64,000 bases of DNA from Synechococcales cyanobacterium bin59.metabat.ball.084 (GCA_013297675.1 JAAFHZ010000001.1:47586-111585), one strand, 5' to 3'. Shown: positions 44,818-53,817, numbered from the stretch's first letter. Notes: generated by a model not told the origin, from the sequence alone. Made by a program: numbers and translations.

Positions 44818-46983
44818 TTAAAATTTGTAATCTAAGCCTACCTGAAAAGTCCTGCCCCCATCCGGGAAGCCCGGAAAGAGCTGAAAGCGCTGATCAAAGA
44901 GGTTCTCGATGCCAGCACTAGCCGATAGCTGAGAGCTAATAGGTGCTTTCAGCCGCAGATTCAGAGTGGTGTAGCCACCCAGAGACTCAGTATTAGTGTT
45001 GTTAGTAGGGTAGCTACTCAAGGAGTTCAACGTTAGACTGCTATACCAGCCATAAGGATTTTCGTACCACAAACCGGCGGTCAACTTGTCGGCACCAGCA
45101 AACCGCAGCTCTTGACCAACTTCACCAGCATTGACGCTTCTGAGGATGCGGGGATCGTTTAAGGTGTAGCCGATCGAAGCAAAGAAATTGGGCGCAATTT
45201 GGGTATCAAAAGCAGCCTCAATACCTTTAGTTTGCACGGTACCTAAATTTTGCCAAGTGCCCGATACTCCGTTGGGTAAAGCCGGAGTAATCCGCTGAAA
45301 AGCGATCAAATCTGAAATGGTGTTATCAAAATAAGTTAATCGCAGCAAAGAATTTTTGCCAATCTTTTGATCAATCCCCACATCGTAGCTATCACCAAAC
45401 TCAGGTCTTAAAGCCGGATTTCCAATATTAGTGGGGTTTAAGCCAAACAAGTTAGAGATCGTCGGCAATCGAAAATTACGTACATAGTTGGCTCTTAAAG
45501 TGGTGTCGCTGCCAACTTGATACTTCGCACCAAGGGCTGGAATGGTGACTGACCCATTGGTTAAATTGTTGAATTCTTGACGTAGCCCTAAGGTAGTAGT
45601 GAGCTGCGGATTCAGAGAAACTATATACTGGGCAAAGAGAGAACCTTGATTGACCGAGCTGTCGTAGTTTAAGCTTTCATTACCCAGAGCGCCAAATAAG
45701 CTGCGCACGTTAGTACTGCGATAATCAGCGCCCATCGTCAAAGTTTGAGTAGGGCTGATTTTCCAGTTGTGCTGGATTTGCGTACCGATCGATCTCTGCC
45801 TAGATTCAAAACGTCGCTGAGGCTGAGCTGTGCGCTGTAAAACAGGTGGAGTACCAGTTAGGGCATCAGCAAAAGCGGTTTGGTTATCAAAAAGGGTGTT
45901 GGTGAAATCTACATACAGCCGAGCTGTAAATAGCGAGTCATCGGCGTTACCAAATTTAGTTTTGAAGGTAAAATCACTTAAAACTTGATCGGTATACTTG
46001 CGATTATTATCGGTCAGAGTATTAAAGTATCCCTGGCCAAACTGCGGGCTAGGGATCGGTATGCCGCCAGGAACGCCCTGCTGCTTGGGTAAATAGGAAG
46101 CATTAAAGCTGATATCAGTACGGCTACTCAGCTTAGAATCTAAGCGCAGATTAACGTTGTTATACAGCACATCGTTATTAACACGGGTGCCTTGAAAATT
46201 GGCTTCAGGTATACTAAAAGCGTAGTCATTCTGAGCCTGCACACGGCTGTAAGTTAAGCCAAAATTAGTATCTTTGGCGATCGAACCACCAATATTCAGA
46301 GTTTGCTCATTAAAGCCATTGCTACCATATCTAACTCTGGCTGATCCTTGAATTGCGCCCGAGCTGGGGGCACGACTAATAATATTTATGGTGCCACCGA
46401 TCGCATCAGAACCATACAGCACCGAGCCGCCACCAGGTAATACTTCAATGCGCTCGATCGCCTCTGATTTAATTTCAGATAAGTCAAATCCGCCGCTACC
46501 CAAATTGTTAATTGGCCGACCATCCAGCAAAATTAACACTTGGTTACTATTAGATCCACGAATAAATTGAGCGCTCAAAGCATTTATTTCGGTGCCGACG
46601 GTGCCATCACCCAAAATTCCGGGCAAAAACTGTAGTGCTTCTTTAACCGTCCGCCCTCCGCGCTGTTCGATTTGCTGGCGGTCAATTACATAGATTGGTC
46701 GAGTAGCATCTTGGACTACTCCATCACTACGAAAAGGTGTAGATACCGGCTGGCGCTGGATACGACCCGGTACAGTTAGAGTGAAATCTGATTCGGGATC
46801 TTTTTCTGGCTCTTTGGTCTCTTTATTTCCTGGCTGATTCGGCTCAACTTGTTGGCTTTGACCAGTCTTTGTCTGTTCAACCTGTTCAATGGCTAAGGCC
46901 AAGCTGTGGATGTTGAAGTAAATTGCAAAAGCACCAGCAATCGAGCACCTCAGTGCCAACTGTCTCAAAAATATTGGAATCAT
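44818..46983 (-). CDS. btuB: TonB-dependent outer-membrane receptor, BtuB-like
   Basis: From the ATG at 46981-46983 the protein is 721 residues with a signal peptide (MIPIFLRQLALRCSIAGAFA, cleavage near ALA). The plug domain (about 80-190) has VKEALQFLPGILGDG, SAQFIRGSNSNQVLILLDGR and VLPGGGSVLYGSDAIGGTIN. The rest is a 22-strand-type barrel ending in GRTFQVGLDYKF with terminal Phe. An ATG further upstream (47026-47028) lies inside the conserved part of the cobalamin riboswitch and is rejected as start. The riboswitch makes cobalamin or a relative the likely ligand. It heads an operon with the [2Fe-2S] protein, btuF and btuC. Confidence 0.9.
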   Translation of the reverse strand: MIPIFLRQLALRCSIAGAFAIYFNIHSLALAIEQVEQTKTGQSQQVEPNQPGNKETKEPEKDPESDFTLTVPGRIQRQPVSTPFRSDGVVQDATRPIYVIDRQQIEQRGGRTVKEALQFLPGILGDGTVGTEINALSAQFIRGSNSNQVLILLDGRPINNLGSGGFDLSEIKSEAIERIEVLPGGGSVLYGSDAIGGTINIISRAPSSGAIQGSARVRYGSNGFNEQTLNIGGSIAKDTNFGLTYSRVQAQNDYAFSIPEANFQGTRVNNDVLYNNVNLRLDSKLSSRTDISFNASYLPKQQGVPGGIPIPSPQFGQGYFNTLTDNNRKYTDQVLSDFTFKTKFGNADDSLFTARLYVDFTNTLFDNQTAFADALTGTPPVLQRTAQPQRRFESRQRSIGTQIQHNWKISPTQTLTMGADYRSTNVRSLFGALGNESLNYDSSVNQGSLFAQYIVSLNPQLTTTLGLRQEFNNLTNGSVTIPALGAKYQVGSDTTLRANYVRNFRLPTISNLFGLNPTNIGNPALRPEFGDSYDVGIDQKIGKNSLLRLTYFDNTISDLIAFQRITPALPNGVSGTWQNLGTVQTKGIEAAFDTQIAPNFFASIGYTLNDPRILRSVNAGEVGQELRFAGADKLTAGLWYENPYGWYSSLTLNSLSSYPTNNTNTESLGGYTTLNLRLKAPISSQLSASAGIENLFDQRFQLFPGFPDGGRTFQVGLDYKF

Positions 46984-47014
46984 CCGTAACTCGCAGATAG
47001 ATTGTGTGATTTTT

Positions 47015-47150
47015 AGTATGGCGGGCATCCTGACTTATACAGCCGACAATTACTGTCAAACTTTACTTACAGTTGCGTTACAGCGGCAGATTTACACTGC
47101 TCTTTCCCCATTACTTGTGATGAATGATATTTCAGCACAACCATTACAAA
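47015..47150 (-). promoter_or_regulatory. Cobalamin riboswitch upstream of the receptor gene
   Basis: On the minus strand the leader contains GGGGAAAGAGCAGTGTAAAT, then CTGCCGCTGTAACGCAACTG and further on AGTCAGGATGCCCGCC. These are, in order, the conserved core of the B12 (cobalamin) riboswitch. The B12-box core is at about 47071-47110 and the 3' conserved element at about 47019-47036. The 5' boundary is approximate. High cobalamin should lower expression of the receptor operon. Confidence 0.88.
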
Positions 47151-47416
47151 GATCTAATTGAAGATCACAGGCAATAGTAGCACTGTTCAATCAAAATAAC
47201 GACAAAATTAATTTTTGTTAAGTTTAATTGTATGTTGGAATACTAAACTCAACAAAAACACTTGCTGTGGTTTTGAAAGCCTTAAAAATTAGATTGTTTT
47301 TCCAAATAGTTAGGTAGCTCACTTCACCGAATAGAGTGCTGTTAATTGGCTAGCTAAACTTGTCTGATTAATTGAGCTGGTCATAGCAGTTTAGAGTGAA
47401 AAGAGGGTAAGCTTGT

Positions 47417-47433
47417 ATGATAATGATTATCAT
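47417..47433. promoter_or_regulatory. Zur/Fur-type operator (copy 1)
   Basis: ATGATAATGATTATCAT is a perfect 17-bp palindrome with one central base. It matches the TGATAATNATTATCA consensus reported for Zur in cyanobacteria and is close to Fur boxes. It lies 22 bp before the preferred start codon of the FAD gene. The same 17-mer (as reverse complement) recurs at 50753-50769. Confidence 0.8.
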
Positions 47434-47455
47434 TCTCAAGATTTTACTTGATCTC

Positions 47456-48679
47456 ATGACCATCGAGCAACCTTTTTTGCCAAGTTCTATCGATACAGCA
47501 ATTATTGGTGCTGGCCCTCATGCCCTTACCCTCGTCGCCCATACCCTTCAAAAAAGCAAAAAATTTCATCATAAATTTTTAGTATTTGATCCCAGTGGGG
47601 CTTGGCTTAACCAATGGGCGCACCAGTTTAATGCTTTTCAAATTCCCCACTTGCGATCGCCAGTAGTCCATCACCCTGAGTCAAACGCTTTCGCTCTGCG
47701 GGCATTCGCCGAAAAGCGCCAAGCTGAACTGTTTGAGCCTTATGATTTACCAGGAACTCAGCTTTTTCAAGATTTTTGTACCGAAGTCGTGCATCGCTGG
47801 CAGCTAGCCACCAAGATATATCCATCATTAGTAACGCACTTAGAGATATTAGAGCAAGGTTATCAACTAAGGCTTAGTGAAGGTCGATCGATTAAAGCCC
47901 GCCGGGTAGTTTTAGCTCATCGGGGCGGTACTCCTTACTGGCCAGAGTGGGCGATCGCAGCTCTCACTAATTGCCCAGTTAATCGACTACAACACTCCAG
48001 CCAAATTGATTTACGCCAAGTCCAAGTAAACGGCGATCGTATTTTAATAGTAGGTGGAGGATTAACCAGCGGACATCTGGCCATAGGTGCCACCCAATCG
48101 GGTGCCCAAGTTACCATGATGCACCGTCGCCAGTTTTATGACAAATTATTTGATGCCGATCCGGGCTGGCTCGGTCCCAAGTATCTGAAAGGCTTTGAGG
48201 CTAATCGCAACTGGGCAGAAAGATTCGATTTGGTCAAAAATGCCCGAAACGGTGGATCGTTGACTCCGGCGGTGATGAATCAACTACGTCAAGCTGAAAA
48301 GATAGGTAAACTGAATTTTTTGGAAAATTGCCAAGTGCAACAGGCTATTTGGCAACAGGATCGTTGGCTGGTAACTTGCCACAATCACCAACAACTAGAG
48401 TTCGATCGAATTTGGTTAGCCACCGGCACCCAGCTTAATATACATCAAGAACCACTATTAGCAGAACTCCAAAATAAATACCCCACCGAAATATTTGGCG
48501 GCTTACCGGTTTTAGATGCCCATTTGCGTTGGCCTGGAAGTCAGGTATTTTTGATGGGTGGACTGGCGGCCTTGCGAGTCGGACCAACCGCCCGGAATCT
48601 TTCGGGGGCAAGAATGGCTAGCGATCGAATTGTGCCAGCTCTCACTAAAGCTAGCGTTTGCCTAACTCCCCGACCATAA
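47456..48679 (+). CDS. FAD/NAD(P)-binding oxidoreductase, monooxygenase-like
   Basis: From the ATG at 47456 the protein is 407 residues. An ATG at 47417 would translate the operator as MIMIII and is rejected. It has two Rossmann motifs: IIGAGPHALTLV (FAD, residues 17-28) and ILIVGGGLTSGHLAIG (NAD(P), about 196-211). The LWATG-like end of the FAD module appears as IWLATGTQLN. The HLRSPVVHHPES segment recalls flavin N-hydroxylases of the ornithine/lysine monooxygenase group. No siderophore synthesis genes are nearby, so the reaction is unknown. A damaged partial copy lies at 36.0 kb. Confidence 0.75.
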   Translation: MTIEQPFLPSSIDTAIIGAGPHALTLVAHTLQKSKKFHHKFLVFDPSGAWLNQWAHQFNAFQIPHLRSPVVHHPESNAFALRAFAEKRQAELFEPYDLPGTQLFQDFCTEVVHRWQLATKIYPSLVTHLEILEQGYQLRLSEGRSIKARRVVLAHRGGTPYWPEWAIAALTNCPVNRLQHSSQIDLRQVQVNGDRILIVGGGLTSGHLAIGATQSGAQVTMMHRRQFYDKLFDADPGWLGPKYLKGFEANRNWAERFDLVKNARNGGSLTPAVMNQLRQAEKIGKLNFLENCQVQQAIWQQDRWLVTCHNHQQLEFDRIWLATGTQLNIHQEPLLAELQNKYPTEIFGGLPVLDAHLRWPGSQVFLMGGLAALRVGPTARNLSGARMASDRIVPALTKASVCLTPRP

Positions 48680-48686
48680 ACTGTAG

Positions 48687-49772
48687 TTAAAATTTACCAA
48701 AACCCCGACTATTGCTAACTTGTGACCACACAAAGATCTCTCCTTGACTGCCCCCAGCAGCCAAAGACTGCTGCCAAGGATGCCAGTTTAAGCAAGAAAA
48801 AGCTTCACTGGCATCGGTCAATGTACAAGCTAGAGTTTTCGCATCATGCCAAATATTCACGGCTCCATCTGATCCAGCCGAGGCGAACTGTCTGCGCTGA
48901 GGCTGAAAGGCGATCGCTTCCACCGCTTGGGCATGATTATCCAGAATCTGTTCTTTCCAGCCAAAAACTGTATTTCTTTCCCAAACTACAATGCCTTCAA
49001 CGCTAGCAGAGGCCAGCAGCGGATCTGTGGTATTTGCCAGCACCGATGACCAAACTAAGTGGCTGATTTTACCCGGAAAACCACTCAGCATCCAAGGATG
49101 TGGGTTGGCATCTTGCCACTCTAAAATAGTAATGCTCCGGTCTAAGTTCCCAGAAGCCAGATACTTACCATCGGGCGAACAGGCAATTTTTAAGCTAGCT
49201 GAAGCTATTGAAATTACGATTGGTTTTGCTTGCCAATCATAGCTATCCCAAACCTTAATGCTCTGATAGCCACCAGCCATCAACATGCCATTAGTCGGAT
49301 GCCATTCTATACATAGCACCGAAGAATTTTCAAAATCTAATTTAGCTACCAAAGATTTAGTAGTTACTTCTAAAACTTCTACGGTGTGTTTAACATTAAA
49401 AGCCAGCAGTGGCTCCGTCGGATGCCAACGAAGCTGTTCAATCCAGCAGCCCGATCGATCATGAGTCATCAGCAACACAAACTGCTGTCCTTGCCTTTTC
49501 CAGACTCGTACTTGCCCAGCCTGATCGCCGCTAGCCAAAAACTGGCCATCAGCCGAAAAAGCGAGTTGATCGATCGGCGCACCAGCACCAGCCAAATATA
49601 CTGGCGGCAGAGCTAAATTGTCTCCAGCTTGCACTACAATTTCACCAGCAGCCGAACAGGCTACCAGAATTTCGCCATCAAGCGACCAGACAACTTGAGT
49701 TACATATTCAGTGAGCTGATGCTGCCAAGTTTTTTTCCAGGTTTGACGAACGTTAGATTTTAGACCAAACAT
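48687..49772 (-). CDS. WD40-repeat protein
   Basis: The 361-residue protein is built of about seven WD40 blades: LAFSADGQFLASGDQAGQVR, IACSPDGKYLASGNLDRSIT, AIAFQPQRRQFASAGSDGAV (with VNIW following) and SCLNWHPWQQSLAAGGSQGE. There is no signal peptide, so it is a cytoplasmic scaffold. Its start overlaps the 3' end of the COG0523 GTPase gene by 13 bp, so the two are translationally coupled. It probably works with that GTPase; the contact partner is unknown. It is convergent with the FAD gene (7 bp gap). Confidence 0.88.
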   Translation of the reverse strand: MFGLKSNVRQTWKKTWQHQLTEYVTQVVWSLDGEILVACSAAGEIVVQAGDNLALPPVYLAGAGAPIDQLAFSADGQFLASGDQAGQVRVWKRQGQQFVLLMTHDRSGCWIEQLRWHPTEPLLAFNVKHTVEVLEVTTKSLVAKLDFENSSVLCIEWHPTNGMLMAGGYQSIKVWDSYDWQAKPIVISIASASLKIACSPDGKYLASGNLDRSITILEWQDANPHPWMLSGFPGKISHLVWSSVLANTTDPLLASASVEGIVVWERNTVFGWKEQILDNHAQAVEAIAFQPQRRQFASAGSDGAVNIWHDAKTLACTLTDASEAFSCLNWHPWQQSLAAGGSQGEIFVWSQVSNSRGFGKF

Positions 49773-50731
49773 TTACGAAATTCTCCTTTGAGTTGAGCTT
49801 CATCTAAATTGCGGCCAATAAAAACCAGCTCGTTTTTGCGAACTTCATCTTTGCGCCATCGTCGATCGCTCATGCCATCAAACAGCATATGCACACCTTG
49901 AAATACGTGGCGGTGTTCTTCTCCTTGCACATTTACAATGCCTTTCATCCGAAAAATATCTGCTCCTTGGGTTTGGAGTAAAAACCCCAGCCATTCATTC
50001 AGAAGCTGGCCATCAACAGCACCTGGCTCGACGATCGCCACCGACCCAACAGTTTCATCGTGCTGGTGAGCATCTTCACCTAAAAAGTCTGGATCAATCT
50101 CTAGTGCCCGCTGCAAATCAAAGGCTTTAACTCCTAACAAGTCATCCATCGATATTTCAGCATTGCGGGTACGGTAAATTTTGGCCATGGCATTCATGCT
50201 GCGAATGCGCTGCTCCAGCTCATTAACATTTTCAACATCCACCAAGTCAATTTTATTCAGCAAAATTACATCAGCAAAAGCAATCTGCTCTTGGGCTTCC
50301 TCTGCTTCCCAGTGCTGCCAAATATGCTTGGCATCAACCACTGTCACCACGGCATCCAGAAAGCTCTGAGATTTCACGGCTTCATCCATAAAAAAAGTTT
50401 GAATCACCGGAGCCGGATCGGCTAAGCCAGTGGTTTCGATTACCAAGTGATCAAACTTATCCCGTCGCCGCATCAGGCTGCTAATAATCCGAATCAGATC
50501 ACCGCGCACGGTGCAACAAATGCAGCCATTATTCATCTCAAAGATTTCTTCATCGGCATTGATAATGAGCTGGTTGTCGATACCCACCTCGCCAAACTCA
50601 TTGACAATCACCGCCACCTTTTTGCCATGTTCATGAGTCAAAATTCGGTTGAGTAAAGTGGTTTTACCTGCCCCCAGGTAGCCAGTTAACACCGTCACCG
50701 GCACTGTGTCTTCGATCAGATTAACAGCCAT
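49760..50731 (-). CDS. COG0523 (CobW-like) metal-chaperone GTPase
   Basis: The 323-residue G3E GTPase has Walker A GYLGAGKTT (17-25), the metal-binding CxCC motif GCICC (Cys70, 72, 73), the ETTGLADPAP switch, NKID (159-162) and a short His-rich stretch (GEDAHQHDE). The C-terminal CobW_C domain follows (GQLLNEWLGFLLQTQGADIF). COG0523 proteins deliver zinc or another metal to client enzymes. A perfect Zur-type palindrome 22 bp upstream suggests induction when zinc (or iron) is scarce. Despite the name CobW and the B12 locus nearby, a cobalamin-synthesis role is less likely, because no riboswitch precedes it. Confidence 0.9.
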   Translation of the reverse strand: MAVNLIEDTVPVTVLTGYLGAGKTTLLNRILTHEHGKKVAVIVNEFGEVGIDNQLIINADEEIFEMNNGCICCTVRGDLIRIISSLMRRRDKFDHLVIETTGLADPAPVIQTFFMDEAVKSQSFLDAVVTVVDAKHIWQHWEAEEAQEQIAFADVILLNKIDLVDVENVNELEQRIRSMNAMAKIYRTRNAEISMDDLLGVKAFDLQRALEIDPDFLGEDAHQHDETVGSVAIVEPGAVDGQLLNEWLGFLLQTQGADIFRMKGIVNVQGEEHRHVFQGVHMLFDGMSDRRWRKDEVRKNELVFIGRNLDEAQLKGEFRKCLV

Positions 50732-50752
50732 ATAGTCAGACTCTCTGCAAGA

Positions 50753-50769
50753 ATGATAATCATTATCAT
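50753..50769. promoter_or_regulatory. Zur/Fur-type operator (copy 2), between divergent genes
   Basis: ATGATAATCATTATCAT is the exact reverse complement of the operator at 47417-47433. It sits 22 bp from the GTPase start on the minus strand and about 90-120 bp before the divergent DUF4336 gene, so it can control both. Confidence 0.8.
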
Positions 50770-50886
50770 AGCATCATACAAGAATCATCTCCAGAATTGC
50801 TAAAAATTAAAGACCTAATCAACATAGAATTCTTTCAAGAGCGCCAATGCCGGGATGAAATGAATATTTTGCAATTGGAGGATTCT

Positions 50887-51600
50887 ATGCTAACTGCTAT
50901 TGCTGATCGTCTTTGGGTGGCAGAACAACCGCTGCGTTTCTATGGCTTGCCCATCTTCAGCCGCATGACCATCATGGCCTTGCCAAACCAAGATCTTGTG
51001 GTGATCTCACCAATTACCCCCACGCCCCAATTGACTCAAGCCCTGGATCAGATTGGGACAGTTCGCTACATTATTGCCCCTAATCTCTATCATCATTTGT
51101 TTGCCCAAGACTTTGCCAACCACTATCCAGAAGCAGAATTCTGGGCAGTAAATGGCATTTTAGCTAAAAGACCAGATCTCAAGCCCGATCGAATTTTGAC
51201 CGAAGCCACTGGAAATATTAGCGAGGATGTTCTCTATCTCAATTTTCCGGCTTTTAGGGTGCTTGATATCACAGGTAACATGCCATTTAACGAATATCTG
51301 TTTCTACATCGACCCAGTGAAACCTTGATAATTACCGATGCAGCATTTCATTTTGGGGCAGAAAGCCATGGGCTGGTTCGATTTTTGGCCAAGGTTTTGG
51401 GGATTTATAACAAGCTGCGACCTACTTTTTTAGAACGTTTTGCCCTGCGCGATCGAGAGTCGGCTTTGGCCACATTGCGCGAAACTTTAACTTGGGATTT
51501 CGATCGGGTTATAATGGCTCACGGCAGCATTATTCAGACTCAAGGCAAGGCTCAATGGCGAAGTTCTTGCGAATGGTATCTACAAACATCAAATATTTGA
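50887..51600 (+). CDS. DUF4336 protein (metallo-hydrolase-like)
   Basis: From the ATG at 50887 (MLTAIADRLWVAEQPLRFYG) the protein is 237 residues; in-frame ATGs near 50857 and an earlier start near 50797 also exist. It has the DUF4336 pattern: RMTIMALPNQDLVVISPI, IAPNLYHHLFAQDF (where beta-lactamase folds bind metal), then ETLIITDAAFHF and RVIMAHGSII. The family is related to metallo-beta-lactamase-fold hydrolases, but its substrate is unknown. The shared operator with the COG0523 gene suggests the same metal response. Confidence 0.75.
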   Translation: MLTAIADRLWVAEQPLRFYGLPIFSRMTIMALPNQDLVVISPITPTPQLTQALDQIGTVRYIIAPNLYHHLFAQDFANHYPEAEFWAVNGILAKRPDLKPDRILTEATGNISEDVLYLNFPAFRVLDITGNMPFNEYLFLHRPSETLIITDAAFHFGAESHGLVRFLAKVLGIYNKLRPTFLERFALRDRESALATLRETLTWDFDRVIMAHGSIIQTQGKAQWRSSCEWYLQTSNI

Positions 51601-51659
51601 GATCCATTGTTTCAAAGCCTGCGTATCTAACAATAGATTTTACTAACCACCTTTGAGCT

Positions 51660-52319
51660 ATGTTGAATTCTTTAGAAAACCCCCAAACCTGGCAACAATC
51701 TTTGCTTTCTAGTTTTGTCGCGATCGCGGAAGCCGAATATGGCGACTTTGTAGCGATCGACCAACTGTTGGCAGCTAGCAGCGATCAAAAAAGCTTGTAT
51801 CTTTTAGTGCAGCATCTTGCTCAGTACCCCCACAGCAAAATGGCCTTGGCCAATCGTTTACCTTTGGGAGTAATCGATCTAGCAGCTCTGCATCAGCTAC
51901 CCACTGATACTCTGGGCTATCACTATGCCGACCACATGCTGAGCAACAACCTTCATCATCTCGCCGCGCAGCCTGCGGCCAGTGAATATGAATTTATCGA
52001 TACTCACATCCGCGAAACCCATGATATTTGGCATGTTGTTACTGGTAGCCCGATCAATATGTTAGGAGAGATCCAATTACAGGCATTTTGCGTTGCCCAA
52101 CTACAACTATCGCGGTTTTGGATGGCGCTGCTAACCAAAAATCTCCTAAAATCTTTGATTCATGATATCGAGGTGGCCGATAGCTATATGACGGCTTTGA
52201 CTAATGGTTGGCTGATGGGCAAAACAGCACAGTGCTTGTTTGGGGTAGATTGGTTGTCTCTGTGGGAAACTCCGATCGAGCAGGTGCGATCTTCACTAAA
52301 TATTCATACAGTCAATTAG
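51660..52319 (+). CDS. Coq4-like protein
   Basis: The 219-residue protein has the Coq4 signature HDIWHVVTGSPINMLGEIQL (HDxxH...GE metal-binding motif), preceded by YADHMLSNNL. Coq4 works in ubiquinone synthesis in eukaryotes and some bacteria. Cyanobacteria make plastoquinone, so the role here is unclear but may concern quinone or another isoprenoid lipid. Interestingly, a chorismate lyase that feeds plastoquinone synthesis lies 0.9 kb downstream on the other strand. Its stop overlaps by 4 bp that of the convergent dehydrogenase. Confidence 0.83.
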   Translation: MLNSLENPQTWQQSLLSSFVAIAEAEYGDFVAIDQLLAASSDQKSLYLLVQHLAQYPHSKMALANRLPLGVIDLAALHQLPTDTLGYHYADHMLSNNLHHLAAQPAASEYEFIDTHIRETHDIWHVVTGSPINMLGEIQLQAFCVAQLQLSRFWMALLTKNLLKSLIHDIEVADSYMTALTNGWLMGKTAQCLFGVDWLSLWETPIEQVRSSLNIHTVN

Positions 52320-53170
52320 TTTTCTTGGTCAATTTTTAGACCTTCTAACACCGCTGAGTAATCACCATCAGCCCAGCCAGCCGCGATCGACTGCGCCACC
52401 ACGGCCCGAAGACCATCTAAAGCAGCTAAGTTGAGACCCAAAGGTTGAGCCGAATTAGCAAAAAGCCGCAGATCTTTCTCTAGGTGCTTGGTTGGGAAAT
52501 TGGGATTTGCATAGTTACGCTCCACCATCCGATTCAATTTCTTATCAAAGGTCGGAGCGTATAGGGCACTAACGCGCAGAATTTCCATGAATTTGCTGTA
52601 ATCGACCTCCTGAGCTGCCAAATAGCTCAAGCTCTGAGCAAAGCCAATAGTTAATGCACCAATCATTTGATTCAAAGCCAGCTTGAGAGCAGCGGCACTA
52701 CCAACAGTTCCAATATAGGTCGCAGCACCTAATGTTTCCAGCAAAGGCAAAGCCCGTTCCCAATTGGTGGCACTGGCTCCGCCCATAATTAGCAATGTAC
52801 CGCTGGTCGCTTCTGGAATGCTTCCAAGCACTGGGGCTTCCAAGTATTCTGCTTGGGCTTGCTGCACCAGTTTTTCTAGTTCACGGCTTTCTTCCGGGGC
52901 GATCGTGCCCATTTGCACAATGGTTTTGCCAGAGAGTCGATTCAGGTGCGGAGTCAAGGTGCTGTGAATGGCCGCAGCATCGCTGAGCATTAAAAATATA
53001 AAATCTCCATGATCGATCGCCTGCCCTGGATCATCGGCAATTCTTGCTCCAGTTAGCGCTGTCAGCTTACTTGCTGTGCGATTGTAGGCTATCAGCTCAT
53101 TGCCATCTACTAGCCGCTGCGCCATGGGGATGCCCATTAAACCAGTGCCCAAAAAACTTATTTTTACCAT
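52316..53170 (-). CDS. NAD(P)-dependent beta-hydroxyacid dehydrogenase
   Basis: The 284-residue protein belongs to the 3-hydroxyisobutyrate dehydrogenase/glyoxylate-succinic semialdehyde reductase group. It has ISFLGTGLMGIPMAQRLVDG (Rossmann, residues 4-23), FLMLSDAAAI, the EAPVLGSIPEATSGTLLIMG substrate loop, and the catalytic Lys in GSAAALKLALNQMIG. The GLYR type, which detoxifies glyoxylate in photosynthetic cells, is plausible but not certain. It follows the chorismate lyase gene by 45 bp on the same strand. Confidence 0.87.
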   Translation of the reverse strand: MVKISFLGTGLMGIPMAQRLVDGNELIAYNRTASKLTALTGARIADDPGQAIDHGDFIFLMLSDAAAIHSTLTPHLNRLSGKTIVQMGTIAPEESRELEKLVQQAQAEYLEAPVLGSIPEATSGTLLIMGGASATNWERALPLLETLGAATYIGTVGSAAALKLALNQMIGALTIGFAQSLSYLAAQEVDYSKFMEILRVSALYAPTFDKKLNRMVERNYANPNFPTKHLEKDLRLFANSAQPLGLNLAALDGLRAVVAQSIAAGWADGDYSAVLEGLKIDQEN

Positions 53171-53215
53171 CAGAAAATTATTATTAACAGCTCAGCTTTA
53201 TTAAATTATTAAATG

Positions 53216-53797
53216 TTACAGATTTCCCAAATACCGCTGTAAATAAGGCGAAAAAACCTCATAGATCAGAGTCAGGGGCTTACCCTGATGCCAAAACAAA
53301 TAATGGCGACCCCAAAGAATTCCTGGTTCACCAAAGCCCTCACTCAAAGCTGGCGAAGTACCACAGTAAATGCCCCGCACATCTCGATGTAACTCTGTGC
53401 GTAACCGGGCTAAACTCGCCCAAATCGGTAAACTGCGGTTTTGCAAATATTCATCTACATGGTCAGCATTCCACCAAGAAGCTGCATAGGCTAGCCTTTG
53501 CCCGGAAGCTGTTCGTAGCCATACCTGTCGCCTTAACCTTGGCCCCGGCACTTCTTGCAGCTCGATCGGTGCACCATCATCAATCATCCCTACCACCGAC
53601 ATATCCAACACATCTACTTCTGTGGCTTCGCCAGTCAATAGCTGCAAATGTCTAGTGGGTGAACCATCACCCAATAGCAACAACTGCCAAGCCGGTGGCA
53701 ACTGCTGATGAGGCAGTCCTGACTGAACTTCTAAAAAATTACCAGACCAAATAGGATCTAGACGGTGCCATGTTTGTGTGATCGAGCTAGTAATCAA
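53216..53797 (-). CDS. Chorismate lyase, Ycf21/DUF98 type
   Basis: The enzyme removes pyruvate from chorismate to give 4-hydroxybenzoate, the head-group precursor of plastoquinone in cyanobacteria. The 193-residue protein has the DUF98 features: LLLLGDGSPTRHLQLLTG, the RRQVWLRTASGQRLAYAASW substrate strand and LRTELHRDVRGIYCG. Length and pattern match the cyanobacterial and algal Ycf21 family rather than E. coli UbiC. Confidence 0.8.
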   Translation of the reverse strand: MITSSITQTWHRLDPIWSGNFLEVQSGLPHQQLPPAWQLLLLGDGSPTRHLQLLTGEATEVDVLDMSVVGMIDDGAPIELQEVPGPRLRRQVWLRTASGQRLAYAASWWNADHVDEYLQNRSLPIWASLARLRTELHRDVRGIYCGTSPALSEGFGEPGILWGRHYLFWHQGKPLTLIYEVFSPYLQRYLGNL

Positions 53798-53817
53798 AAT
53801 ATTCTTTAAAAAACAAA

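Noticed and set aside
46984..47028. Fifteen extra codons at the start of the receptor gene, beginning with an ATG at 47028
   Set aside because: This ATG and the codons after it overlap the conserved 3' element of the cobalamin riboswitch; the ATG at 46983 begins a normal signal peptide.
47417..47455. N-terminal extension MIMIIILKILLDL of the FAD gene
   Set aside because: The extension is simply the Zur/Fur palindrome translated; the ATG at 47456 gives a start that fits the FAD-binding motif.
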